Notes under the pieces: generated by a model
What the model saw: only the letters and a program-made list of their open reading frames with translations
Told to the model about the DNA's origin: nothing
The model's database searches: none
Origin: Salinisphaera hydrothermalis C41B8
Lineage (GTDB): Bacteria > Pseudomonadota > Gammaproteobacteria > Nevskiales > Salinisphaeraceae
Assembly (NCBI RefSeq): GCF_000732535.1
Contig: NZ_APNK01000013.1
Location: 1 to 64,000 of the forward strand
Direction of reading: 5' to 3'
Length of the DNA: 64,000 nt
Made by a program: the position numbers and the translations under genes
Part shown: positions 1 to 7,966 of the stretch, in pieces
Layout of the letters: each line of letters begins with the position of its first letter
How positions within the stretch are numbered: the first letter of the stretch is position 1

Positions 1-1
1 G

Positions 2-544
2 ATGGCTCTTGCGAAGCAGCTTGCCACTTATCGCACTGTCCAGAAATCAGGGGCCAGTTCAGTACGCACCCCGCTTTACGAGGCGATCCGACGGATTCCC
101 AATGCCATATTGGTTCATGCATTCGTCGACTCGGCAACACTAATCGGCGGCGCGAAGCTCACCGCTTCCTGCACCGGCTCAGCGGTCTTCGAAGGCATGC
201 AGGCGGGCATTCCGGGCCTGACCTTTGCCCGCACCTGGCATTCGGACTGTCCAAGCGGCCCCTTCTGCGCCGATGCACAAAGCGTGGCCGAGACCGTACC
301 GCAGCTCCTGGCCAAGCCCACCGACGAAGTTCGCAACGACTATCAGCAATTTCTGATCGCTCATGCGCCTTGGTGGTTTCTTGGCGCCAACGACGATCGC
401 GCCGTGGCGCGTTCGGCCTTTACCCGCGAACGACTGCGCGCTTCCGTGGCCGAGGTGCTACGCAGTTTGACCATCGACGACAGCGCCGAATCCACCGGCG
501 TTCGGCTCGCTAGAGACAACACCCGCGGCGAACGCTCGGCCTAA
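2..544 (+). CDS. Capsule-type polysaccharide transferase, C-terminal part (cut by window edge)
   Basis: Only about 180 C-terminal residues are in the window and the reading frame is open to the left edge, so the first in-frame ATG need not be the start. The visible part matches the C-terminal third of the 484-residue protein at 11,992-13,446: both share an LTASC-x-GS-x-VFEG block, then GIPGLTF, TWHS and a GANDDRA tail. That fold is the capsule-polysaccharide-synthesis type, where the conserved block lies in the nucleotide-sugar-binding domain. It converges on the leftward glycosyltransferase set with only 16 bases between them. The family assignment is by pattern and the sugar transferred is unknown. 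Confidence 0.7.
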   Translation: MALAKQLATYRTVQKSGASSVRTPLYEAIRRIPNAILVHAFVDSATLIGGAKLTASCTGSAVFEGMQAGIPGLTFARTWHSDCPSGPFCADAQSVAETVPQLLAKPTDEVRNDYQQFLIAHAPWWFLGANDDRAVARSAFTRERLRASVAEVLRSLTIDDSAESTGVRLARDNTRGERSA

Positions 545-560
545 ATCATGGACAGCGCTG

Positions 561-1736
561 CTAAACAGTGCTCGCCCGGTCCATCTGCTCGGCAACAAAT
601 CGGCCATAGGCCTTGAAATCGAAAGTCTGCTCGAACAGACGTCGACCTGAGCTGGCGATCGCCTGGCGTTCGGTTTCATGGGTGGCGTAATAGCGGATTT
701 TATCGATCATATCGTCCAGATCGTCGAAGCAGACGAAATGCTCGTACTCGCGCGCCCCACCCGGTAGCGCCAAGGCCCGGATCGAGGGACTGCTCAAACA
801 AAACGCCGCCAGCAGCCACAGCTCCCAATGCCGATGCGTGAATTCGCCGAGGCCATCGAGGGCAAGGTTGACCCGCGATTCGCGAATCGTCTCGACATAG
901 CGCTCGGCATCAACGGCCGGCACGGCTACATCGGCGGCCACATCCGGGTCGATATCATGCCCCTGGATCCCGCCGATCGCATCCAGATCGGACGCCAGTA
1001 CGCGACGCCAGACTTCAGGCCGCAGGCGCGAGCTTTGCGTACCGTAGAAGCAGACGTCGTGGCGACAGTCGGTACTCGGCTCGGCATAGCCGAAAGCCCT
1101 GGGGTCGAGCCGGGCCACGTTGTGGCGCCGCGAGGGGATCAACGGACAGGCCAGCCAAGCCAGACGGATCTTGTCGCGATTGCGATCGGCAATCGCGTAG
1201 CGGTTCAAATCCGCGTAGTGCTCCCGCTTGAACACGACATCGAAGCAGTCCAGGCAGGCATCGTCGACCATGAAACCTGCTTGAGGATTACTGATGAAAA
1301 ACGCCTTGGGCAACCCGTCGATCCCGGCGATAAAATCGAACTCGCGTACGTTGACACCTTCGCCCGACGAATCCGACTTGCTGCATACGATCAGATAATC
1401 AAAACGCTTGGCCACCTCGCGGGCATGGCGCTTCAGCCACTCGAGCCGGGCCTCGGTCACGTCAAAGCTGGCGTGCAACGCCGAACGCATGAATCCGCAC
1501 TGCCCGCGCAACTTGCGGTAGCGATTTTTCTTACGCCGCAGACGCGTGATGGGGCCGGCGCCGATATCCGGATAGTAACGACCGATATATAGAACTCGAG
1601 CCACGCGCTTTAGGGTCAGCCGGCGATTGATAGCGTCCGATGATAGCGGATGATCAACCGTCGACCCCAAGAGCCTATCCCAATAGGCTAAGCGGCCGGC
1701 CACGCCATCGTCACAGCCCGACCGCGTGGCGTACAT
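561..1736 (-). CDS. Glycosyltransferase, CgeB/GT1-like
   Basis: Last gene of the leftward glycan set. The C-terminal third has a single-domain glycosyltransferase pattern: a RESRVNLALDG stretch, an HRHWELWLLAAFCLSS segment and a closing helix with ETERQAIASSGRRLFEQTF, as in CgeB/YkvP-type transferases. The N-terminal Rossmann strand reads ARVLYIGRYYPDIGAG. The open frame begins at an ATG at 1736 and overlaps the upstream gene by 26 bases, but residues 18-23 are encoded by a short repeat also found at 36,872. A GTG at 1604, just before ARVLYIG, is therefore a possible true start (347 residues). Acceptor and donor sugar cannot be told. Confidence 0.72.
   Translation of the reverse strand: MYATRSGCDDGVAGRLAYWDRLLGSTVDHPLSSDAINRRLTLKRVARVLYIGRYYPDIGAGPITRLRRKKNRYRKLRGQCGFMRSALHASFDVTEARLEWLKRHAREVAKRFDYLIVCSKSDSSGEGVNVREFDFIAGIDGLPKAFFISNPQAGFMVDDACLDCFDVVFKREHYADLNRYAIADRNRDKIRLAWLACPLIPSRRHNVARLDPRAFGYAEPSTDCRHDVCFYGTQSSRLRPEVWRRVLASDLDAIGGIQGHDIDPDVAADVAVPAVDAERYVETIRESRVNLALDGLGEFTHRHWELWLLAAFCLSSPSIRALALPGGAREYEHFVCFDDLDDMIDKIRYYATHETERQAIASSGRRLFEQTFDFKAYGRFVAEQMDRASTV
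1670..1687. repeat. 18-base dispersed repeat, copy 1
   Basis: AGAGCCTATCCCAATAGG here matches the complement of 36,872-36,889 at 17 of 18 positions. Its first bases resemble the terminal repeat of the IS5-family element at 11,087 (GAGCCTGTTTC), so it may be a relic of an insertion-sequence end. Confidence 0.55.
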
Positions 1737-2562
1737 GCTCCCAGGCTCGCCCGTCCGCCAATTCGCTGTGCTGCCACTGCTTCCAGGCTAGGTCGCAACA
1801 CCAGGCCTGCCGATCCGGTCTCACCAACGGCGCCTCGATTGCATGACTAGCCATGGGCCAAGCCATCGACCCCGGCCCTTCGACCACCACCGGCACTCCG
1901 GCCAGCACGGATTCCACGCCGGTCGTGGAACTATAGGTCACCACTTGGCCGGCGGCCGCCAGCTCAGTCGCCAGATCGCAATCCGACAACGCCGCCTCGG
2001 GCGGGCAAGGCGTCGGCTTGAGCGGATGTGGGCGATATACCACGTGCTTATCGAGCGCAGTCAGACGCGCGGCCCGATCGGCGGCCCACTGCGCCACGTC
2101 GATACCGTCGAGAGAGATATCGCCCGGCACCTGCCCGATCAACAGAACCCGATCGGATGAGTGCGCTTGCCACGGCGCCAGTTGATGACCGAAATAACGA
2201 GCAAACCGCTGGCCGTCGTCCGCCGGGCCAGCGTAGCGGCCCCGCCGATTCAGACCGTCGAAAGCCAGACTCGCCCACTCCCGACGCGGCTGCAGAAAAC
2301 CCCGTTCGATAATCAGCGCGTGCTGCCCGTTCGCCCGCAGGCGCTCAAACATGGCGGGTTCATGCCAGCCCCAGAAGACATGTACATCGGCGTCAAGCGG
2401 TGCACCCGGCCGATGCAGTCGAGTTTTGATGCCGTGTTTCTTGAAGCCACGACGCAGTGCGATGGACCACTCTATCTTGTGGCGCTTGCGTCTAAAGCGC
2501 CGCCGTGATCGCCGCGTCCATGGCCAGCCTTCGGGATACGTATGGAAACAGACCTCGATCAC
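1711..2562 (-). CDS. Capsular polysaccharide biosynthesis-like glycosyltransferase
   Basis: Predicted 283-residue cytoplasmic transferase starting at a GTG, with GGAG 12 bases upstream. The C-terminal half carries VLLIGQVPGDISLDG, then VYRPHPLK and TYSSTTGVESVLAGVPVVV. The last is the typical donor-binding loop of capsule/Kdo-transferase-type enzymes (Capsule_synth superfamily). The N-terminus has a basic run (RRSRRRFRRKRHK, residues 17-29) that could lie against the membrane. It sits between the GT29-domain gene and the CgeB-like gene, so a role in finishing the same surface glycan is likely. The exact sugar is unknown. Confidence 0.72.
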   Translation of the reverse strand: MIEVCFHTYPEGWPWTRRSRRRFRRKRHKIEWSIALRRGFKKHGIKTRLHRPGAPLDADVHVFWGWHEPAMFERLRANGQHALIIERGFLQPRREWASLAFDGLNRRGRYAGPADDGQRFARYFGHQLAPWQAHSSDRVLLIGQVPGDISLDGIDVAQWAADRAARLTALDKHVVYRPHPLKPTPCPPEAALSDCDLATELAAAGQVVTYSSTTGVESVLAGVPVVVEGPGSMAWPMASHAIEAPLVRPDRQAWCCDLAWKQWQHSELADGRAWEHVRHAVGL

Positions 2563-2644
2563 ACTCGTTCGATGCTCCGTTTAGGGGACAGGCGTGCGGT
2601 AGCCGCCTATTGCGCCGCGTACCCAGTTTTTCCGGCAACGGACA

Positions 2645-3748
2645 TCACGGGTGCCAATGCAGTCGGGCGTCGGCTTCGATCAGCGACAGCGCGCGCCGCC
2701 GCTCGGCGTCGAAATCATGATCGGGGGACATCGGGCGCGTGGGCTGACTGGCCGAATGGGAAGCGCCAAAATCGAAGCCGTAAATATCGAGGCGCGCGCA
2801 ATCCGAGGCCGCAAGCAAATCGATAGCCTTCATGCCGGTAGACGCAATCTTACCCAACTCGCGTGCCAGATGAACATCGCGTGCTTTGGAAAACATATGC
2901 AGCCGTCCGGAGGCGAACATCCAGGCCGGAATGTTACGCATCATCTTGGCCCGGCGACTGACCCAGACCATGCGCTGGATGCCGCGTGACTCGGCGGTTG
3001 CTCGACTGATCGGCAAGCCGGTCACCACCCAATCGGTACGGCTGCCGTGTGAATATTCCGCCACCAGAATGCCCCGGTTACAGCGCACTACGACATCGGC
3101 GGCATCGATGGCCGTCCCATAGTCGCGCTCGGCCAGCGAGACGGCATTGCCGACCAGTGCCACATGCTTACCGGCCAGTTCCCGCAACAGGCGCCGTTCC
3201 GACACAGTGCCGCGCACCAAACGCCAGAGGCGGCCAGCCAATCGCTGTCGGCGGCGCGCCCAGGTCGCTCGGCGTTTGGCTCGCCGCTGCAGATCCGCCA
3301 CCCTGGCGGCCAAGGCCGCATCAACCGGAGCGGTGACGATCACACAGTATTCGCGCGGCGTATTTTCGATCGTCTCGGCATGACCGAACACCGCGGCAAG
3401 CCGTTGGCACCACCATTCGGCGTCGTGCACGCTGGCAAATTCGTTCCTGCCACCGACCAGCGGGCCAGCCGAATAGCGGGTCGCAATGCGAAACACGCCA
3501 AACGAGGCGACCCGGAACGCGGCATCCAGGGCGCGGTCGATGGCGGCATCGTCCAACCAGTGCAGCACGCGATCGCTGGCAACGAGCGCGACGCCGGCCT
3601 CGCTATCGGCGATCCGCTCGCCATCGATTCTGGCCCGGAAACCCTGCTCGATTAGGCGCGTGGCTCCTACGGATTCTGCCACCGCGCCCACCCAGTCGGG
3701 CGCCTCGCCAAGGGCGTGCTGGTATAGAACCGGATCGGGCCTAAACAT
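2645..3748 (-). CDS. GT29 (sialyltransferase-type) protein with N-terminal methyltransferase-like domain
   Basis: Predicted 367 residues. A longer frame opens to 4048, but its first 100 codons only shadow the upstream gene; the ATG at 3748 overlaps that gene's stop by 8 bases, suggesting coupled translation. The C-terminal half carries the GT29 sialylmotifs in order: motif L at about 194-240 (VALVGNAVSL, VVRCNRG, GSRTDW), motif S at about 301-328 (ASTGMKAIDLL, IYGFDFG) and an H-x4-E pair (H344, E349) matching motif VS. These bind CMP-sialic acid in known members. The N-terminal half (VLHWLDDAAIDRAL and following) resembles a degenerate class I methyltransferase. With CMP-sugar synthesis genes 3-7 kb away, transfer of a sialic-acid-like sugar is the best inference. 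Confidence 0.78.
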   Translation of the reverse strand: MFRPDPVLYQHALGEAPDWVGAVAESVGATRLIEQGFRARIDGERIADSEAGVALVASDRVLHWLDDAAIDRALDAAFRVASFGVFRIATRYSAGPLVGGRNEFASVHDAEWWCQRLAAVFGHAETIENTPREYCVIVTAPVDAALAARVADLQRRAKRRATWARRRQRLAGRLWRLVRGTVSERRLLRELAGKHVALVGNAVSLAERDYGTAIDAADVVVRCNRGILVAEYSHGSRTDWVVTGLPISRATAESRGIQRMVWVSRRAKMMRNIPAWMFASGRLHMFSKARDVHLARELGKIASTGMKAIDLLAASDCARLDIYGFDFGASHSASQPTRPMSPDHDFDAERRRALSLIEADARLHWHP

Positions 3749-4775
3749 CTGCGATACGCGCATACAGCGCCTGGTATGCATCGGCCATACGCGCCACCGA
3801 AAAACGGGCGGCTGTGCTTTGACCCGCCGCCCCCAGAGCCCGCGCCAGCTCGGGCTCGTCCCGCAGACGGATGAGCGCGTTGAACAAAGTGTTTTCATCG
3901 CCGGGCGGAACCAACAAGCCGTTACGACCGTCGTCGACGAACTCTGGCAACCCATCGACTGCCGAGGCCACGACCGGCAAGCCCGCGCGCATCGCGTCCA
4001 AAGCGGCGCCGCCGATCCCTTCATGGCGCGATGGCAATACGAACGCATCGGCAGCAGCTAAATAGTCGCCGACGTTGTCGACGAAACCGGCGAACTCGAT
4101 GTTCGCGAGCCCACGCGCCTGGCGTTCGAAAGCCGTACGATCGCGCCCTGCGCCGGCCAGAACGAAATGCATGCCCGGCCGCTCTGAAGCGGCTCGACGC
4201 GCGACCTCGATCAAATGCGACTGGCCTTTCTGGGCATCGACGAGGGCCGCCACATTCAACACGACGAACGCATCCCCCCAACGCTTGCGCAGGGCCTGCG
4301 AACGCCCCCGATCCACTGGCAGATCGGACAGCGCACTATAGATCGTCGCCACATCGCGCTGCGCGTAATCCGCGATTTCACGCGCCACCGATCCGGCCAC
4401 ACCCACACAGGCCGCCGCATCGCGATAAATCGCCCGGGTCACGACATTCGCGCTCGGCCGCTTGCCGATCCGGCGCGTGACGATGTAAGGCGTACCTGCC
4501 ACACGCCAACGCCACCACGCCAACTGCGCCGCCCGGGTTTCGTGGGCATGCAGCACGGCCCCTCGCACACTGGTCACGCGCATCGCGAACGGCTTACGAA
4601 CGGGAACGATCTCCAGATCCGACAGATCAACCAGGCGCTCGGCGAGCGGCTGGCCCCGCCGAGCGATCAGCCTCTGGGCCACACCACGGCGCGCAAGCTC
4701 GCGAATTAACAATTCAGTCTGGCGTTCACCGCCTCGATAACCGCGCGCCAGATTGAGATGACAAATTCGACTCAT
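3741..4775 (-). CDS. Glycosyltransferase family 4
   Basis: A 344-residue GT-B protein. The N-terminus has the ARGYRGGERQTELLIREL acceptor-domain signature. The C-terminal donor domain has VLNVAALVDAQKGQ, FVLAGAG, then HEGIGGAALDAMRAGLPVV and NGLLVPPGD. The usual E-x7-E pair reads E-x7-D here, a conservative change. Its N-terminal signature is nearly the same as that in the relic at 14,399-14,760, so the two derive from one family. It lies in the leftward glycan set and its stop overlaps the start of the GT29 gene. It probably adds a sugar to lipopolysaccharide core or O-chain. Confidence 0.85.
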   Translation of the reverse strand: MSRICHLNLARGYRGGERQTELLIRELARRGVAQRLIARRGQPLAERLVDLSDLEIVPVRKPFAMRVTSVRGAVLHAHETRAAQLAWWRWRVAGTPYIVTRRIGKRPSANVVTRAIYRDAAACVGVAGSVAREIADYAQRDVATIYSALSDLPVDRGRSQALRKRWGDAFVVLNVAALVDAQKGQSHLIEVARRAASERPGMHFVLAGAGRDRTAFERQARGLANIEFAGFVDNVGDYLAAADAFVLPSRHEGIGGAALDAMRAGLPVVASAVDGLPEFVDDGRNGLLVPPGDENTLFNALIRLRDEPELARALGAAGQSTAARFSVARMADAYQALYARIADV

Positions 4776-4838
4776 GAGCCCTTCGTACGTGAGCGTCGCT
4801 TCAGCGCTTCGCGCGCCGGCTCATCTCTTAGTTCGCGC

Positions 4839-5765
4839 CTAGATCGCGCCCAGCACCATTCGAACGAGTTCGGAATGATCATCGCGTGCCAGCCCGCGAT
4901 AGGGCGCCACCTGCTGATAACCACCCGGCGGGAATAGGAAACTGGTAGGAGTCACGAATTGGAAGAACCCCACCAGGCGCGGCTGACCGCCCTCTTGTAC
5001 GCGGCTACCATAGTGGAAACAGCGGCTGGTATCGGCGAACACCGAGGTGCCCGCTACGCCGGTGATCTCATGCTGTGGATCACGACCAACCACACGATTG
5101 GCAACCTCATCGTTCACGCGATAGCCCTTGCGGCCATAGGTGTATCCGATCGACGACCGCAGCTTATCCGAGGCTTCAGCTTCCATCAGCGTCAGAGGGC
5201 CGCTCGCGATATCCACATCGCTGGCGTAGATGAAAATCTTGAGCTGAGCCGTATCGTCCCAGTCGCAGTGATAGAGCTGGCTGGCGTGGTGCTGCGACGG
5301 GGAATTATCGGATTTCCAGACGTCGATCTTGGCGAGAACCGGGACCACACCGAGATAACCCGCGATGGCCGCAATCACGTCTTCGCGCAGGGCAAAGCGT
5401 AAAAACGGCGACTCGTCGGTAAGATGGGCAACGTCTAGATATCCCTGCTGCAAGAAATCCTTGTTGCCCGGGGCGACCTCGGCTTCACGTGCGGCGATAA
5501 TCTCGCGCACGGTTCCGACGATGTCATCGACTTCTGCGAACGTGCCGGGGGAAAACACGGCGAACCCGTTCTCGAGCGGAATCTCATAGCCGCCGCCGGA
5601 GGCCGCCAGCTCTTTGGCCAAGCGTTGACGTGCATCCAGCGATGCCCCCTGCTTGGCGCCGAGGCGCGCGGCGTACCATTGGCGGCGCCGGGGCGTGCTT
5701 TTAACGAAATAGTTCCACAACGCCTTGTTGTGACCCTGTTTGTTGGTACGAAACAGATTTTTCAT
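4839..5765 (-). CDS. Phytanoyl-CoA dioxygenase (PhyH)-like Fe(II)/2-oxoglutarate oxygenase
   Basis: A 308-residue predicted non-haem iron oxygenase. The facial triad is visible as H166-C-D168 (YHCDWDD) and H251 (CFHYGSR), with R255 four residues on as the expected 2-oxoglutarate anchor. The family hydroxylates small substrates with O2 and 2-oxoglutarate. Lying inside a glycosyltransferase operon, it probably modifies a sugar or lipid part of the surface glycan; that is inferred from context only. ATG start at 5765. Confidence 0.78.
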   Translation of the reverse strand: MKNLFRTNKQGHNKALWNYFVKSTPRRRQWYAARLGAKQGASLDARQRLAKELAASGGGYEIPLENGFAVFSPGTFAEVDDIVGTVREIIAAREAEVAPGNKDFLQQGYLDVAHLTDESPFLRFALREDVIAAIAGYLGVVPVLAKIDVWKSDNSPSQHHASQLYHCDWDDTAQLKIFIYASDVDIASGPLTLMEAEASDKLRSSIGYTYGRKGYRVNDEVANRVVGRDPQHEITGVAGTSVFADTSRCFHYGSRVQEGGQPRLVGFFQFVTPTSFLFPPGGYQQVAPYRGLARDDHSELVRMVLGAI

Positions 5766-5822
5766 ATCACGGAGCCGCGACGATGCCGTTGCGAACCATT
5801 ATGTGCCTGAACATGGCTGTCG

Positions 5823-5828
5823 ATTATA
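5823..5828 (-). promoter_or_regulatory. Possible sigma70 -10 box for the PhyH/glycosyltransferase genes
   Basis: A perfect TATAAT on the minus strand lies 57 bases upstream of the ATG at 5765, in the 117-base gap between two leftward genes. The -35 region is weak (TCGTAA at 16-base spacing). It could be an internal promoter separating the 5883-6725 gene from the rest of the set. Confidence 0.4.
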
Positions 5829-5882
5829 GAAGATCGACCGTAGGTTACGAGGGCGCCAGCCCCTGACTTAGAAGGCGCACGT

Positions 5883-6725
5883 TCAGGTTCGCCAACCCAG
5901 CGCCATCGCCGCGCGCCGTAAATTCTGACCAAAACGCTTGCCCGGCGGATCGGAAAAACGATGGGCGTCATACTCGAATGTGCCGGAATGGTCATCGTAG
6001 TAGCAGCTCCGATGGTCAACAATCTGGCTCTGCCAGTCTGCGGCAGCGACCCGCCAGTGATGATCGGGTTTACGCTGGCCGCGTTCCGCCGCGACCTGTC
6101 GTATCGCCAGTCGACGCTTCAACTGCTCCGGATCTCGGGCTCGAAAATGCTGCATGATGATTCGCTCGCGCGCTAAAGGCCCCCGCGGCGTTGGCCAATG
6201 CGCCCTGCCGCACCATTTCAGTTTCGGATGATGCCGCATGAAGCGCAGTTCTTCGTAGGCCGCACGATAATAGCGTCGCCGCTCTTGGATCGGGCGCTGG
6301 CGATCGGCCAGCGTCTCCTGATTGGCCTGCCAGGCCGCCCAATCGATATCGGTGTATTCGTAGAACAGGTTGATCGCGTTCACCCGGCACTCCAAAGGCG
6401 ATAGAGCTGCCAGGAAGGCTTTCGGATCGTGTGGATAGAACTCGTCCCCGTCGAGCCGGCACCACCAGTCTTTGGTGGTTGCTTCGTCAAACAAGCGGTA
6501 GAACGGGATCATGCGCAGATCGTTATGAAATGCCCCGGTATAGCGGCCTATGAATTCGATGCGGTTCGGATGGGCGGCCGCGACCGCTTCGACCCTGGCC
6601 ACGGTATCGTCGTCGCTATCGTTATCGAGCACGGCGATACGGTCACACCAGGCAAGTGCCTCGGTCAGTGTCTGGCTTACGATATCGCCTTCGTCCTTCA
6701 ACACGGTCAGACCGAAAATCTTCAT
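5883..6725 (-). CDS. Glycosyltransferase family 2
   Basis: A 280-residue GT-A transferase. It opens with MKIFGLTVLKDEGDIV, followed by AVLDNDSDDDTV and a metal-binding D92-G-D94 (RLDGDEF), the usual nucleotide-sugar/metal motif. There is no membrane segment. It is divergent from the oxidoreductase/NeuB operon with 93 bases between the starts, so the two transcription units probably share a control region. The sugar transferred is unknown. Confidence 0.82.
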   Translation of the reverse strand: MKIFGLTVLKDEGDIVSQTLTEALAWCDRIAVLDNDSDDDTVARVEAVAAAHPNRIEFIGRYTGAFHNDLRMIPFYRLFDEATTKDWWCRLDGDEFYPHDPKAFLAALSPLECRVNAINLFYEYTDIDWAAWQANQETLADRQRPIQERRRYYRAAYEELRFMRHHPKLKWCGRAHWPTPRGPLARERIIMQHFRARDPEQLKRRLAIRQVAAERGQRKPDHHWRVAAADWQSQIVDHRSCYYDDHSGTFEYDAHRFSDPPGKRFGQNLRRAAMALGWRT

Positions 6726-6818
6726 CGTGCCCTTTGTGTGTAGTGGATGGCCTGACCGCCAGTCGCCGCGGCTGCTATTCTCGTTCGCCTTCGCGCTGCT
6801 CGCGAAGTTCCGTTCACC

Positions 6819-7931
6819 ATGCTACCCCACGCGACCATGGACAAAGTCAAGATCTACGGTGCCGGTTCGATCGGCAACCATATGGCCCACGCGGCGCGCT
6901 CGCTCGGCTGGTCAGTCGCGATCTGCGACCCCGATCCGGCGGCACTCGAGCGCACACGGCACGATATCTACCCCAGCCGCTATGGCCAGTGGGACGAGGC
7001 AATCGAGCTGTACGATCCCGCCGATGCGCCGACTGGCCAACACGACCTCATCATCATCGGCACACCGCCGGATGCGCATATGCCCCTGGCGCTTGCCGCC
7101 ATCGACGAGGGCCCGAAGGCGATTCTGATCGAAAAGCCGGCCAGCACGCCGGAATCCGAACTCGATCGCCAGGTGTTCGAACGTGCCCGTGCAGCGGGGG
7201 TGCGCGTGTTCGTCGGCTATGATCACGTCGTCGGCCTTGCGACCCAACGCTTTGATGAACTGGCGGGTACCGACACGGTCGGAACTGTCACCACGCTGGA
7301 TGTGGAATTCCGCGAGTACTGGGGCGGCATCTTTGCGGCCCACCCCTGGCTGGACGGCCCCGCCGACAGCTATCTCGGCTACTGGCGACGCGGCGGCGGC
7401 GCGCTGGGCGAACACTCGCATGCGCTCAATCTCTGGCAGCACATGGCCCACGTGGTGGGCGCCGGGCGCGTGGTCGAAGTCTCGGCGCTGCTCGATATTG
7501 TCACCGACGGCGCCGCGGAATACGACCGGCTGGCGGCGTTGCACTTGACCACCGAACACGGGCTGCGCGGGCGCGTGGTTCAGGATGTGGTCACCCAGCC
7601 CACGCGTAAATGGGCCCGACTGCAAGGCAGCACCGGTTACGTCGAATGGGCGGCCGGATATGCCCCGGGGGCCGATGCCGTCATCCACGGCTCGGGGAAT
7701 TCGGCTCCCGAAACAGAGAAGTTCACCAAGAGCCGGCCCGACGATTTCATTGCCGAGCTCGATCACATCAATACACATGTGCAGGATGGATCGACCTCGC
7801 CGCTGGAACTGTCGCGCGGGCTGGATACCATGATGGTGATTGCGGCGGCACACCGCTCGCACCGGGAGCAACGGGTCGTGCGTCTCGATGAAGCCGAACC
7901 CTACGACATTCGCGGCATGGCCGGCGCCTGA
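6819..7931 (+). CDS. Gfo/Idh/MocA-family NAD(P)-dependent oxidoreductase
   Basis: A 370-residue protein with an N-terminal Rossmann fold (IYGAGSIGNH), then LIIIGTPPDAH and ILIEKPAS, the family's EKP motif with the conserved lysine. The C-terminal half is the mixed sheet domain. An ATG at 6837 would also serve as start. First gene of the nonulosonate-type operon, 35 bases before the NeuB-like gene. Family members oxidise or reduce sugars and nucleotide sugars; here it probably prepares or edits the aldose that the synthase condenses with phosphoenolpyruvate. That role is inferred from position. Confidence 0.85.
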   Translation: MLPHATMDKVKIYGAGSIGNHMAHAARSLGWSVAICDPDPAALERTRHDIYPSRYGQWDEAIELYDPADAPTGQHDLIIIGTPPDAHMPLALAAIDEGPKAILIEKPASTPESELDRQVFERARAAGVRVFVGYDHVVGLATQRFDELAGTDTVGTVTTLDVEFREYWGGIFAAHPWLDGPADSYLGYWRRGGGALGEHSHALNLWQHMAHVVGAGRVVEVSALLDIVTDGAAEYDRLAALHLTTEHGLRGRVVQDVVTQPTRKWARLQGSTGYVEWAAGYAPGADAVIHGSGNSAPETEKFTKSRPDDFIAELDHINTHVQDGSTSPLELSRGLDTMMVIAAAHRSHREQRVVRLDEAEPYDIRGMAGA

Positions 7932-7966
7932 GCGCGTCACCGCAGAGCAACAAGAGGAGCGCCCGC

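Noticed and set aside
828-1592. 254-codon rightward frame in the CgeB-like gene
   Set aside because: It has no known domain, while the leftward frame shows glycosyltransferase motifs.
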